Part shown: positions 1-8,713 of the stretch, one piece after another
Layout: every line of letters begins with the position of its first letter
How positions within the stretch are numbered: the stretch's first letter is position 1
Assembly: GCA_905235775.1 (NCBI GenBank)
Contig: CAJOMY010000065.1
Location: 1-16,173, forward strand
Direction: 5' to 3'
Length of the DNA stretch: 16,173 bases
Source of the DNA: an uncultured Bacteroidales bacterium
GTDB taxonomy: Bacteria > Bacteroidota > Bacteroidia > Bacteroidales > UBA932
Notes under the pieces: generated by a model
Told to the model about the DNA's origin: nothing
The model's database searches: none
What the model saw: only the letters and a program-made list of their open reading frames with translations
Position numbers and translations under genes: made by a program

Positions 1-3000
1 GTTACATCACTTGCACCGTATGCATAAGCAAGGTCTGAACCACCATCAACGGTCTCAGTACCTATTACGGTCTTACCGTCAACGTCATAGTAGGTCACCT
101 CACACTGCTCTATATAGTCACAAGCCTCAGCAAAGAAGTATGGCAGATAGGCATTAGAACCGAATGTGAACGTCAAAGTTGTAGCCTTCTCAACATTGTA
201 GGTGTAAACCACATTTTGATTGTAATTAGGAACTTGCTCTCCACAAGCGGCATTGTTACTGAAGGTGACGCTTCCACCATCAGAGTCTGAAATGGTAATG
301 TTGCTACCGCTATACTGGCATGCACCAATAGTGAACTTCACCGGACCATCAACAGGAACTGTGATAGTAGGATGCTGCACACCATGCTGACCACCATTGT
401 ATGACTGTCCATTGACAGTTACTCCTTCAGGCAACTCCCCACTTTCTGGCAGAATTACAGTGTATGGGTTTTCACGGAATTCTATCTTGAAGTCAGTGAA
501 TGAGCGCTCCTCTACTGTTCCGTTAACAAGACCGTTAATGGCTATATTGCCGATTGCTAATTTCTTGCCACTGCCTACACCGCTGGCATAGAAAACCGTA
601 ACAGTCTGTCCAGCCTCCGCATTAGTGATTGTCTCTGTATGACGCAGTGCAGGAGTACCCTCTTTGTTGTTATCACGAACAATATCGTCCTTAGATACAG
701 TACTGATATCGCTCTCTGTACCGTTAACAGTATAGCTCCATGAGAAGGTCAGACCATCAGTACCCACCTTTACAGCATCATACGAAATGCTTGTTGGAGT
801 AAATGTCGTACCCTTTTGCATCTTTATGGTATATTCTATCATGTCTGCCGCAACATTTCCCGCATTTTGCGTTCCTGGCGCATAAGTAGCGAGCGTGCCA
901 CTACCTGGGCTTGCGTAACTTGCTGTCGTGACAGTGAGGTCAGAACCAGCCTTCACCTTTGTTGACTTAACAGCGGAAGATACACCGCCTGTTATTGTAG
1001 CCTCCTTCTCATTACCTATAGCCCATGAGAATGTAGCCTCGGTATTGTCAAAGTCTGATACCTCTGGCTCAATTATGATGCTCTCAACTGCGATGTATGC
1101 ACAATAACTCATACCTGTAATAGTAAGAGTCGTAGCCTCTCCTGTGTAAGTAATCTCTGTAACATTAGAGTGATCATTCTTCCAGCAATATGTTTCTGGG
1201 GTAACAGTAGCCACAGTCTCGTTTTCTGAGTTCTTTACAGTGATGTCACCCTTAGAATAGTCACACTCACCAATATAAAGCTTAACAGCGCCAGGAGCCT
1301 TTACCTTGAATGAAGATATATTAGATAGACCATGGTCACTGTGATACTTCGCATCTATGATGATTACAGCATCATCAGAATCAGCCGCTACACGATTGCC
1401 ATCAGCATCAACACCGAAATTAACAACTGTACCCTGAACCTGCTCCTCTGATGCGATGAGCGTTCCAGTAGAATTGTTGAGTATTGCAGAAACGTTGATA
1501 GATGGCGCTGGAGCCGCTGCTGTTACTGCACATACAGTAGAGTTTGTAGTACCTATAGTGTTAGTAGCTGCACAGAAGATATACTCTGTACCCTCAGCAG
1601 TTGCAGTGTACTCGTAAGAAGCCTCTGTTGCACCTGTAATCTCCGCTGCATTTGTTCCCTCTGCATCATCGCAAGTATACCACTGATAGGACTCTGCATT
1701 CTCTGCTACCACAGTGAATGTCTTTGCTTCACCTACAGTAGCTGTTGCTGTGCTTGCAAGGTCAGTAGTGAAAGAAGGAGCGATTGATATTTCAGTAGGA
1801 GTAAATGACAAATAACTAATCAAGATAGCAGAAGAACCTGTTATCGTCACATCACCTGACTCCACAGCTATTTCATCAGTCGTAACATTCAATTGCGCAT
1901 CATAAGGGTTGCTTCCATTGTTCGCTCTGGATGTCCAATACTCAGTTTGTGTGCCATTTACCACGAGATAACGTTTCACAGCAGAAGAACTTGCGCTTGT
2001 TCCTGTATCAGAAAACTTAACAACAATCTTACCTGCCACGGAAGTATTGAAGTGAAGTGTTCCGTTCTGTGCATATCTGTTTGAAGGACCTCTGAATGGA
2101 TATTCACCTTTAAACGAAAGAGCTGTTTCATCAAAAGAACTTGCATATGTCAGACCAGGGATATCAGCATATACATAATCTGAGTTCTTATCTGTCTCAT
2201 CTGTATATTGCTTCGCTCCCGTAACATCCGTGTCAAAGTTCCATACTTTTGCAGTGTTTATAGTCTGTAACTCTGATGCAACCACCTGTGCAGCATAAGC
2301 TACCGTTACTTCTTTGGAAGTAGTGCCATCAGTAAAAGTCAGTTTTGTTGTACCACTATTGTTTGTCGTAGATGTATAGCTGACAGTAAATGTAGCGTTA
2401 ATCTCACCACCAGTGATATCATTTGAAACAGGAGAAACACTCAACCCCTCCACCACTGGGCTGAAAGAAGCTGTAATCTCTGTTCCTGTCAAGTTTGTAC
2501 CGGTAACGGTGATATTCTGCGTTGCAGCAACACCACTTTCACGTGCTGTTATGGCTACATCAGATGCATTAAGCTCTGGCACACCGCTTGAAGGGTACGT
2601 CTCGCCAGTCAAAGTAACAGATATTCCAGAGGCAACACTGATTTTATAGTCAGCTGAGCCACCTGTCACCTCCGTATTTGTCATCTTAATGTAGTATGCG
2701 CCACTTTCCTCAACAACATCGTTACTTGTAAAGGAAACAGTGGTTCCAGAGGAACTCATTGCTATTCGGGTTCCACTTTCAAGCTGAACAACTCGCTTTG
2801 ATTGGTTTCCATTCGCAGTAATAGTTATGGTACCTGCGGAGTTTGCACTTGGCACTTCCACATAAATAGCATTACCATACGCATTCAGTTTCAAAGAGGT
2901 TTCACTATCTCCAATAGTGATTCCTTTTGAAGATCCCGTTGTAAACAGGAGACCATTAGCACCATAAGGAGTGGTTACGCCCGCAGAAACTGTAGCAGCA

Positions 3001-3137
3001 GTCACTGTCCAAGTACAAGTGGCTCTGCCATTCGTGTAAGCCCTGTCAGCAGACACTTTGTCCGCCGCCAACGCCACACTCGTTCCTATGATGCACATTA
3101 GCATCAACGAGAACAGATAGATTAGTTTTTGTTTCAT
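1..3137 (-). CDS. Secreted multi-domain Ig-like/beta-sandwich protein, 3' end outside window (probable pectate-lyase-type N-terminal region)
   Basis: I translated this frame codon by codon: it is open from the ATG at 3137-3135 to the window edge (1045 codons, no stop), so the gene is truncated only by the window. Residues 1-25 form a signal peptide (MKQKLIYLFSLMLMCIIGTS, then an ALAA cleavage site). The rest is Thr/Ser/Val-rich beta-sandwich sequence. Visible modules are an Ig-like/BACON-like unit at ~185-285, a beta-sandwich beginning KVWNFDTDV at ~296-446, an Ig domain with QWY and YIFCAATN at ~449-542, and two related modules at ~545-690 and ~885-1005. At ~1010 a VTYYDVDGKTVIGTE segment begins another small domain. 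Bacteroidetes pectate lyases often carry this kind of front end, so a secreted polysaccharide-degrading enzyme is my inference. No catalytic domain lies inside the window. An adhesin or surface-binding protein is the alternative. Composition is AT-rich, unlike the centre of the window. Confidence 0.85.
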   Translation of the reverse strand, partial: MKQKLIYLFSLMLMCIIGTSVALAADKVSADRAYTNGRATCTWTVTAATVSAGVTTPYGANGLLFTTGSSKGITIGDSETSLKLNAYGNAIYVEVPSANSAGTITITANGNQSKRVVQLESGTRIAMSSSGTTVSFTSNDVVEESGAYYIKMTNTEVTGGSADYKISVASGISVTLTGETYPSSGVPELNASDVAITARESGVAATQNITVTGTNLTGTEITASFSPVVEGLSVSPVSNDITGGEINATFTVSYTSTTNNSGTTKLTFTDGTTSKEVTVAYAAQVVASELQTINTAKVWNFDTDVTGAKQYTDETDKNSDYVYADIPGLTYASSFDETALSFKGEYPFRGPSNRYAQNGTLHFNTSVAGKIVVKFSDTGTSASSSAVKRYLVVNGTQTEYWTSRANNGSNPYDAQLNVTTDEIAVESGDVTITGSSAILISYLSFTPTEISIAPSFTTDLASTATATVGEAKTFTVVAENAESYQWYTCDDAEGTNAAEITGATEASYEYTATAEGTEYIFCAATNTIGTTNSTVCAVTAAAPAPSINVSAILNNSTGTLIASEEQVQGTVVNFGVDADGNRVAADSDDAVIIIDAKYHSDHGLSNISSFKVKAPGAVKLYIGECDYSKGDITVKNSENETVATVTPETYCWKNDHSNVTEITYTGEATTLTITGMSYCAYIAVESIIIEPEVSDFDNTEATFSWAIGNEKEATITGGVSSAVKSTKVKAGSDLTVTTASYASPGSGTLATYAPGTQNAGNVAADMIEYTIKMQKGTTFTPTSISYDAVKVGTDGLTFSWSYTVNGTESDISTVSKDDIVRDNNKEGTPALRHTETITNAEAGQTVTVFYASGVGSGKKLAIGNIAINGLVNGTVEERSFTDFKIEFRENPYTVILPESGELPEGVTVNGQSYNGGQHGVQHPTITVPVDGPVKFTIGACQYSGSNITISDSDGGSVTFSNNAACGEQVPNYNQNVVYTYNVEKATTLTFTFGSNAYLPYFFAEACDYIEQCEVTYYDVDGKTVIGTETVDGGSDLAYAYGASDV

Positions 3138-3303
3138 TTGTTAGTTTTTTGGTTAGTTGTAAATTATATTAATAATGTGTATCTAAACCTCAGCAAATAA
3201 GAAAGAATGCGCAAAAAACACAAGTTAACAGCACATAGCGTCAACCCGTGTATCCATAGCACATTAAAATGATTCTGAATTTAGTTAGTTTAGGAAAGTG
3301 ATG

Positions 3304-3311
3304 CAAAGGTA
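3304..3311 (-). promoter_or_regulatory. Bacteroidetes -7 promoter box (TACCTTTG) for the 1-3137 gene
   Basis: Read on the minus strand this is TACCTTTGCA, a perfect match to the Bacteroidetes TAnnTTTG -7 element. No clear TTTG -33 element sits 19-21 nt upstream. The inferred start point (~3297) would give a leader of about 160 nt before the ATG at 3137. That leader contains three ACTAAC motifs, two of them immediately before the start codon. Confidence 0.5.
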
Positions 3312-3370
3312 CTAATATTTGTTGAATATTTCCCGCTATTAACAGTATTTAACCATAAAAGTAGGGACAT

Positions 3371-3413
3371 AAAAAAAGACTGGCATCAATTCAACGGAAT
3401 CGATACCAGACTT
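3371..3413 (-). terminator. Intrinsic terminator, minus strand
   Basis: A long imperfect inverted repeat (arms ~3376-3392 and ~3397-3413, loop 3393-3396) is followed on the minus strand by seven T residues (3377-3371). Two positions, 3388/3401 and 3384/3405, pair only as G-U in minus-strand RNA and would be mismatches in plus-strand RNA, so the hairpin was selected for a minus transcript. It lies between the GH3 gene's own terminator and the 1-3137 gene. It must therefore end either a short independent RNA or a leader (attenuator). Confidence 0.65.
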
Positions 3414-3475
3414 TATTAACTAACTACTAATTTTTTACTAACTTGTACGGAGCCGTCACGGCTGCGCTAACTTTT
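3371..3475 (-). ncRNA. Candidate small RNA or attenuated leader (~105 nt)
   Basis: A TACCTTTG box at 3489-3482 followed about 105 nt later by an intrinsic terminator defines a short minus-strand transcription unit. It has no ORF of note. Within it the RNA would carry a small AGCCG-TGA-CGGCT hairpin (3463-3451), then an A/T-rich single-stranded stretch with two GTTAGT motifs, then the terminator hairpin. I do not recognise it as a known RNA family. It could be a free sRNA, or the 5' leader of the 1-3137 gene regulated by termination. Transcription is inferred only from these signals. Confidence 0.35.
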
Positions 3476-3481
3476 GTATTG

Positions 3482-3489
3482 CAAAGGTA
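3482..3489 (-). promoter_or_regulatory. Bacteroidetes -7 promoter box (TACCTTTG) for the candidate small RNA
   Basis: The minus strand reads TACCTTTGCAATACAAAAG, with a perfect TAnnTTTG -7 box. The -33 region upstream (around 3509) has no convincing TTTG. It is the same octamer as the box at 3304-3311 and the one in front of the ABC operon. Confidence 0.42.
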
Positions 3490-3565
3490 ATGCTTCCTGC
3501 AAATCTTTAGGGGGTAAAATCGTTTCAACTGAAGAAAAAAATTGTTTCAAAAAGCCTTATAACGC

Positions 3566-3597
3566 AAAAAAGCCCGATGAAATCGGACTTTTTTTGA
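3566..3597 (-). terminator. Intrinsic terminator of the GH3 gene
   Basis: Arms AGCCCGAT (3571-3578) and ATCGGACT (3582-3589) close a 3-nt loop and are flanked by an A-run and a T-run. On the minus strand the hairpin starts about 30 nt after the GH3 stop codon and is followed by TTTTTT. The 3573/3587 position is a G-U wobble only in minus-strand RNA, which fits termination of the GH3 transcript. Confidence 0.75.
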
Positions 3598-3621
3598 TTG
3601 AAATATTTTTCAATAACCTTG

Positions 3622-6507
3622 TTATTTCTTTATATATTTCACTCCGTTAAGCACGTAAATGCCGTTTGGAAGCTTGTCATAATCGTCTGCCTGGCATACG
3701 TAAGAGCCCATTACAGTGTAAATATGGTCGCTCTTGAGCAACTGTCGGGCACTTGCCACTTCCGGTATTTCGTTGATGTGAGTAGAGATATATGTTTCGC
3801 CTGCCACACCAACTGCCGGCTGAACGTTAACAGTCTTCTTCACGTCGGCATCTGCTGATGACGTGGCAATCTGAAGGGTTATGCTGTTGCCGTCAACAAG
3901 ATACTGATGGCTTGCCTCACTGTAATAGGACAAAGAACGATAGCTGACGGGGATATCTACAGTCTTCTCTTCGTTTGGCTCCAGCTCCACGCGCTTGAAA
4001 CCTACGAGGCGTTTGTTGAGCGTGCCGTAATTAGCGTCTCCGTTGAAGTTGGCATAGACCTGAATGACATCTGCTCCTGCACGGTTACCCGTGTTCTTTA
4101 TGGTTACGCTGACGTTGCCATCAGCATTCACGGAAGGTGTTGCTGTAGCCACCGCATTGCTGTAATCAAAGGTGGTGTAAGACAAACCGTAACCGAATGG
4201 GAACTGAGGTGTACCCTTCTGCTGCTTCTTGGTAGCCTTGCCATAATACATATAGGTGTAGCCCCAATCGTCGATGTTATATTCCAGCATACCGTTTGCA
4301 CCATTCTTGCCTATCGTTGACTCTGATGCCTTTGGCAGTTCATCGAGGTCTGCATACCACGTAGAGGTAAGGTGACCTGAAGGATTGATATCGCCGAAGA
4401 TGGCGTCGCAGATTGCCTGTCCCTGTGCCTGTCCGCCATACCACGCCTGTACCAGCGCGTCATATTGCTTCTCGACAGCGCCGAAGGCGATGGCGGAGCC
4501 GGACACATTCACGAGGACGACCGGCTTGCCGGTGGCATCCATCGCGGCGAGGAGCTGCTGCTGGATCTGGGGAAGCTCGATATACGTGCGGTCATGGCCC
4601 TCGCCCTCCTCGTTGGGGGAAATGCCGCCGACCATCACGATCACATCCGCGTCCTTCACCCGCGCTGCGACCGCCTGCAGGTCCGCGGGACGGCGGCTGA
4701 AGAGGTCGAAGGAGAAGGAAGCCGAACGGGCTTCCGGCTGCTCGAGCTCGATGCTGATCTCATAGGTCCTGCCCTCGACCACCGGGAAGGTGGTGGGCGC
4801 CGCGCCGCGGAAGAAGCCGCCGAAACGGCCGGCCGGCACCGCGGTCTGCTCGGCGACCGTCTGCCCGTTGACCGTGAGCTTGTACTTGCCGCTGCCGCGG
4901 ATGGCATAAACCATGTCGCCGGTGTAGTCGGCGGTGAAAGTGCCGCTGTAGCGGGCGGAGAAGTCGGTAAGGTTCAGCCCTTCCGTCCAGGCGCAGTCCT
5001 CGTGCGCGAGGGCCGGGGAGGTGGTGTTGAGCGTGAGGGGCTCGTCGTAGTCGACCGCCGCCACGACGCCGCCCTCGAAGGTGGTGCCGTTGAAGTACTC
5101 GGCGTGCAGGCCCCTGCCGCCGTCCAGGCGGGCGAGGTAGTGCGTGGTGATGTAGGGATCCACGAGGTCGCAGGCCTTCTCATAGAGGATGTCGGCGCCG
5201 GGGGCCGCCGCGCGGATGGCGTCCACGATGGTCTGGGTGTTGGCAGCCGTCGGATAGCCGTTGTAGTTGCCCAGGATTACGCGGGCGTCGTCGGCGTTCG
5301 GGCCGACCACGGCGATGGTGATGCCCTCCTTGCGGAGCGGCAGGACCTCGTTCTCGTTCTTCAGCAGGACGATGGCCTCACGTGCGGCCTTGGCGGCCAG
5401 CGCGGTATGGGCGGCATTGCTGAGGACATCCTCGCCGAGTCCCGACCAGGGAAGCCGGTTCTCGGGGTCGAACATGCCCAGGCGGATGCGCGCTTCGAGG
5501 ATGCGGCGGACGCTCACGTCGATATCGGCCTCGGAGATGAGGCCCTTGGCGATGGCGTCGGTCAGGGACTTGTAGCTCGTGCCGCACTCCACGTCCGTGC
5601 CGGACAGGACGGCGTCTGCCGAGGCGGAAGCCGCATCGGGGTGCGTGCCGTGCTGGCGGGTGTTGTAGAAGTCGCCGACGGCGCCGCAATCGGACACCAC
5701 GAGGCCGTTGAAGCCCCATTTCTCACGCAGGATCTCCTGCAGGAGCCGGTCGCTGGCGCAGCAGGGCTCACCCTCATAGCGCTGGTAGGCGCACATCACT
5801 TCCTGGACATGGCCGTCCTTGACGATGGCGCGGAAGGCCGGGAGATAGGTCTCCCAGAGGTCGCGCATCGAGACGCTGGCATTGAAGCGGTGCCGGGAGG
5901 CTTCGGGGCCGCTGTGCACGGCGAAGTGCTTCGCGCACGCGTGCAGCTTCAGATAATTCTTATCGCTGCCCTGCATCGCCAGCACGGTCTGCGTGCCCAT
6001 CACGGCGTTCAGGTACGGGTCCTCGCCCGGCGTCTCCTGCCCGCGGCCCCAGCGGGGATCGCGGAAGATGTTCACGTTCGGGCACCAGAACGACAGGCCG
6101 TTGTGCCAGATGCCGCCGCTGGGCTCCGTCACGCCCAGCTGGTGGTGGTCGGTGGTGTTCCAGACGGCGCGCGCCTCGTCGGAGACGGCCGTGTAGATCT
6201 CAAACTGCTGGGGCGCATCGAAGGTGGCGCCCAGCGCAATCACCTGCGGGAAGACGGTTACGTCGTCATAGCAGATGCCGTGGCAGGCCTCGTTCCACCA
6301 GTTGTAGGCCGGGATGTCGAGCCGGTCCACGGACACGGAGCCGTTCATCATCAGGCCGATCTTCTCTTCCGGGGTCAGCAGGGACAGCAGGTTGTCCACA
6401 CGCTTGTCCACGGACAGGTTCGGGTTCTGGAAGGGATAGTCATAGTGTTGGCAGCCGGCCGCAAGCAGCGCGGCGGCCGCCAGAAGAAGAAGGACTCTTG
6501 CTTTCAT
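3622..6507 (-). CDS. Glycoside hydrolase family 3 (beta-xylosidase/beta-glucosidase-like) lipoprotein with PA14 insert; compositionally hybrid
   Basis: GH3 enzymes release sugars from non-reducing ends of oligosaccharides. I place the start at 6507 (961 aa) because the lipoprotein signal (lipobox LAAGC, Cys19) begins there; upstream in-frame codons cover the promoter. The GH3 N-domain (~35-330) has NWWNEACHG, FRDPRWGRGQETPGEDPY, KHFAVHSGPE and VVSDCGAV, with Asp273 as the likely nucleophile. These motifs favour the xylosidase-like branch. The GH3 C-domain (~375-790) is interrupted by a PA14 domain (~466-606) and followed by EEGEGHDRTYIELP (633-646), then an FnIII-like domain (~795-860). The last ~35 residues (LPNGIYVLNGVKYIKK) resemble Bacteroidetes type IX secretion tails. 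Codon use switches from GC-rich to AT-rich near residues 675-710, so this may be two genes joined at a conserved motif. Exact substrate is not readable. Confidence 0.85.
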   Translation of the reverse strand: MKARVLLLLAAAALLAAGCQHYDYPFQNPNLSVDKRVDNLLSLLTPEEKIGLMMNGSVSVDRLDIPAYNWWNEACHGICYDDVTVFPQVIALGATFDAPQQFEIYTAVSDEARAVWNTTDHHQLGVTEPSGGIWHNGLSFWCPNVNIFRDPRWGRGQETPGEDPYLNAVMGTQTVLAMQGSDKNYLKLHACAKHFAVHSGPEASRHRFNASVSMRDLWETYLPAFRAIVKDGHVQEVMCAYQRYEGEPCCASDRLLQEILREKWGFNGLVVSDCGAVGDFYNTRQHGTHPDAASASADAVLSGTDVECGTSYKSLTDAIAKGLISEADIDVSVRRILEARIRLGMFDPENRLPWSGLGEDVLSNAAHTALAAKAAREAIVLLKNENEVLPLRKEGITIAVVGPNADDARVILGNYNGYPTAANTQTIVDAIRAAAPGADILYEKACDLVDPYITTHYLARLDGGRGLHAEYFNGTTFEGGVVAAVDYDEPLTLNTTSPALAHEDCAWTEGLNLTDFSARYSGTFTADYTGDMVYAIRGSGKYKLTVNGQTVAEQTAVPAGRFGGFFRGAAPTTFPVVEGRTYEISIELEQPEARSASFSFDLFSRRPADLQAVAARVKDADVIVMVGGISPNEEGEGHDRTYIELPQIQQQLLAAMDATGKPVVLVNVSGSAIAFGAVEKQYDALVQAWYGGQAQGQAICDAIFGDINPSGHLTSTWYADLDELPKASESTIGKNGANGMLEYNIDDWGYTYMYYGKATKKQQKGTPQFPFGYGLSYTTFDYSNAVATATPSVNADGNVSVTIKNTGNRAGADVIQVYANFNGDANYGTLNKRLVGFKRVELEPNEEKTVDIPVSYRSLSYYSEASHQYLVDGNSITLQIATSSADADVKKTVNVQPAVGVAGETYISTHINEIPEVASARQLLKSDHIYTVMGSYVCQADDYDKLPNGIYVLNGVKYIKK
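4390..4480. other. Compositional breakpoint inside the GH3 gene
   Basis: Downstream codons of the gene (plus positions below ~4390) use A/T-ending codons freely, about half of them in 4321-4380. Codons above ~4480 are strongly G/C-ending. The switch falls in the very conserved GGQAQGQAICDAIFGDINPSG region (about residues 687-707), where two homologous GH3 genes could share enough sequence for misassembly or for recombination. The reading frame is not disturbed. Confidence 0.65.
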
Positions 6508-6540
6508 GGTATGGTAATGGTGATTGGTTTCGCGCCGGAG

Positions 6541-6548
6541 CAAATATA
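6541..6548 (-). promoter_or_regulatory. Putative -7 promoter box of the GH3 gene (TATATTTG)
   Basis: The minus strand carries TATATTTG, a match to TAnnTTTG, 33 nt before the GH3 start codon. The closest TTTG upstream is about 25 nt away, longer than the usual 19-21 nt, so only the -7 box is convincing. It lies in the 161-bp divergent region shared with the ABC exporter operon. Confidence 0.5.
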
Positions 6549-6611
6549 CACAAAAAGTGCAGGAATTGATTAACAAAAAAAAAGATGTGCGTCTATTTTG
6601 GGGATTGATTA

Positions 6612-6641
6612 TTGCAGAATCGAAAAATATCTTTACCTTTG
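6612..6641 (+). promoter_or_regulatory. Bacteroidetes promoter of the ABC exporter operon
   Basis: TTG at 6612-6614 and TACCTTTG at 6634-6641 are separated by 19 nt, the standard -33/-7 spacing in Bacteroidetes. The expected start point near 6647 leaves a short leader of about 20 nt before the ATG at 6669. This placement rules out the longer in-frame start at 6612, which lies inside the promoter. Confidence 0.7.
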
Positions 6642-6668
6642 CAGTGTAATAGTTCAATAAGACACTAT

Positions 6669-7387
<719 letters not shown>

Positions 7388-7391
<4 letters not shown>

Positions 7392-8713
7392 GAGACCTGT
7401 TCACCGAAATCTGGGAGAGCCTCCGGCGCAACAAGCTCCGCACCGTCCTCACGGGCTTCGCGGTATCGTGGGGCATCTTCATGCTCATCGTGCTGCTGGG
7501 CGCCGGCAACGGCCTGATGAACGCCTTCATGACCGGCAGCGAGGACATCGCCACGAACACGATGCAAGTCGGCGGCGGCAGGACGTCCAAACCCTACGAC
7601 GGCCTCAAGGAAGGCCGACGGATCCGGCTGGACGACCGGGACGTGGCCCTGACCGCCGGAGAAGCCTTTTCCGCCCACGTGGACCAGGTGATCGCCACGG
7701 TCAGCACCAGCGGCACGGTCAACTACGGCAAACAGTCCGTCTCCGGCACCATCGAGGGCAACTTCCCCGCCCGCCGGCAGATGGAAAAGATCGAAGTCCG
7801 CTACGGCCGCTTCATCAACGAGAAAGACATCCGCGACAGCCGCAAGGTCATCGTCCTCCCCGAAAACCAGGTCGAGAAACTGCTCGGAGGCGGTTCCCGC
7901 GACACCGGAGCCCGCTTCGCCACGCTGTCGTTCAGCACGGACGGACGGAAGAAGGTGGACGTGCAGTCTTTTCTCGGCCAATATGTCCGGGTCGGCAACA
8001 TCTCCTACCGGGTCGTCGGCATCACGAAATCCGACCGGATGAGCGACGACAATCTGTTCTACGCGCCCTATACCACGGTCAAGACCATCTACGGCAAAGG
8101 CAAGGAGATCGACGACATCACCTTCACCTTCCACGGGCTCGACTCCGAAGCGGCCAACGACGCCTTCGAGGAGCAGTACCGCGCCATGGTCAACCTCCGG
8201 CACCGGGCCGCGCCCGACGACAGGCGCGCCCTGTGGATCTGGAACCGCTTCACGCAGAACCTCCAGATGAACAAGGGGCGCAACATCCTCAGCACGGCCC
8301 TCTGGATCATCGGCCTGTTCACCCTGCTGGGCGGCATCGTGGGCGTGAGCAACATCATGCTCATCACCGTCAAGGAGCGAACGCACGAATTCGGCATCCG
8401 CAAGGCCATCGGCGCGGGCCCCTGGGGCATCATGAAACTGATCCTCGCGGAAAGCGTGACCATCACGGCCTTCTTCGGCTATGTCGGCATGCTGGTCGGC
8501 ATGATCGCCTGCCAGGTGCTGGACAAGACCGTGGGGCAGGCCACCACGTCCGTGATGGACGAAGAGATCGCCATGCTGGTCAATCCCACCGTCGGCCTGG
8601 ACGTGGCGGTCGGAGCCACGATCGTACTTGTCGTAGCCGGCACGCTGGCCGGTTTGTTCCCGGCCCGCAAGGCCGCCCTTGTCAGACCCATAGAAGCCCT
8701 TCGCGCAGAATGA
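7388..8713 (+). CDS. ABC exporter permease 1 (MacB periplasmic core + FtsX domain)
   Basis: This 441-aa inner-membrane protein has the MacB layout. One N-terminal membrane helix (~18-42, in TGFAVSWGIFMLIVLLGAG) is followed by a periplasmic core domain (~45-295), then three C-terminal helices from ~300 on. KERTHEFGIRKAIGA (~328-342) is the conserved FtsX-family cytoplasmic coupling segment, and the C-terminus ends in RPIEALRAE. MacB-like permeases use ATP binding to squeeze substrates from the periplasm into a TolC channel rather than carry them across the inner membrane. It overlaps the ATPase gene and the second permease gene by 4 bp each, so the three products are probably made in fixed ratio. 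Substrate cannot be read from the sequence. Confidence 0.93.

Noticed and set aside
3265..3445. Repeated TTAGTT/ACTAAC motifs as IS ends or target-site repeats
   Set aside because: They are 6 bp long in AT-rich DNA, unevenly spaced, and no transposase or longer inverted repeats are near.
3451..3463. AGCCGTCACGGCT palindrome as an operator site
   Set aside because: It is short, and it lies downstream of the candidate -7 box, where a small RNA hairpin explains it equally well. There is no second copy near another promoter.
4465..6573. Open frame of 702 codons on the plus strand opposite the GH3 gene
   Set aside because: It is antisense to a gene with clear catalytic motifs, has Gly/Ala/Val/Arg/Asp-rich low-complexity translation, and begins exactly where the GC-rich part begins. 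It is a composition artefact.
7468..8709. Long upstream extension of the permease 2 frame into permease 1
   Set aside because: The extension translates to Arg/His/Pro/Gly-rich nonsense in the wrong frame of permease 1. The real start is the ATG at 8710.
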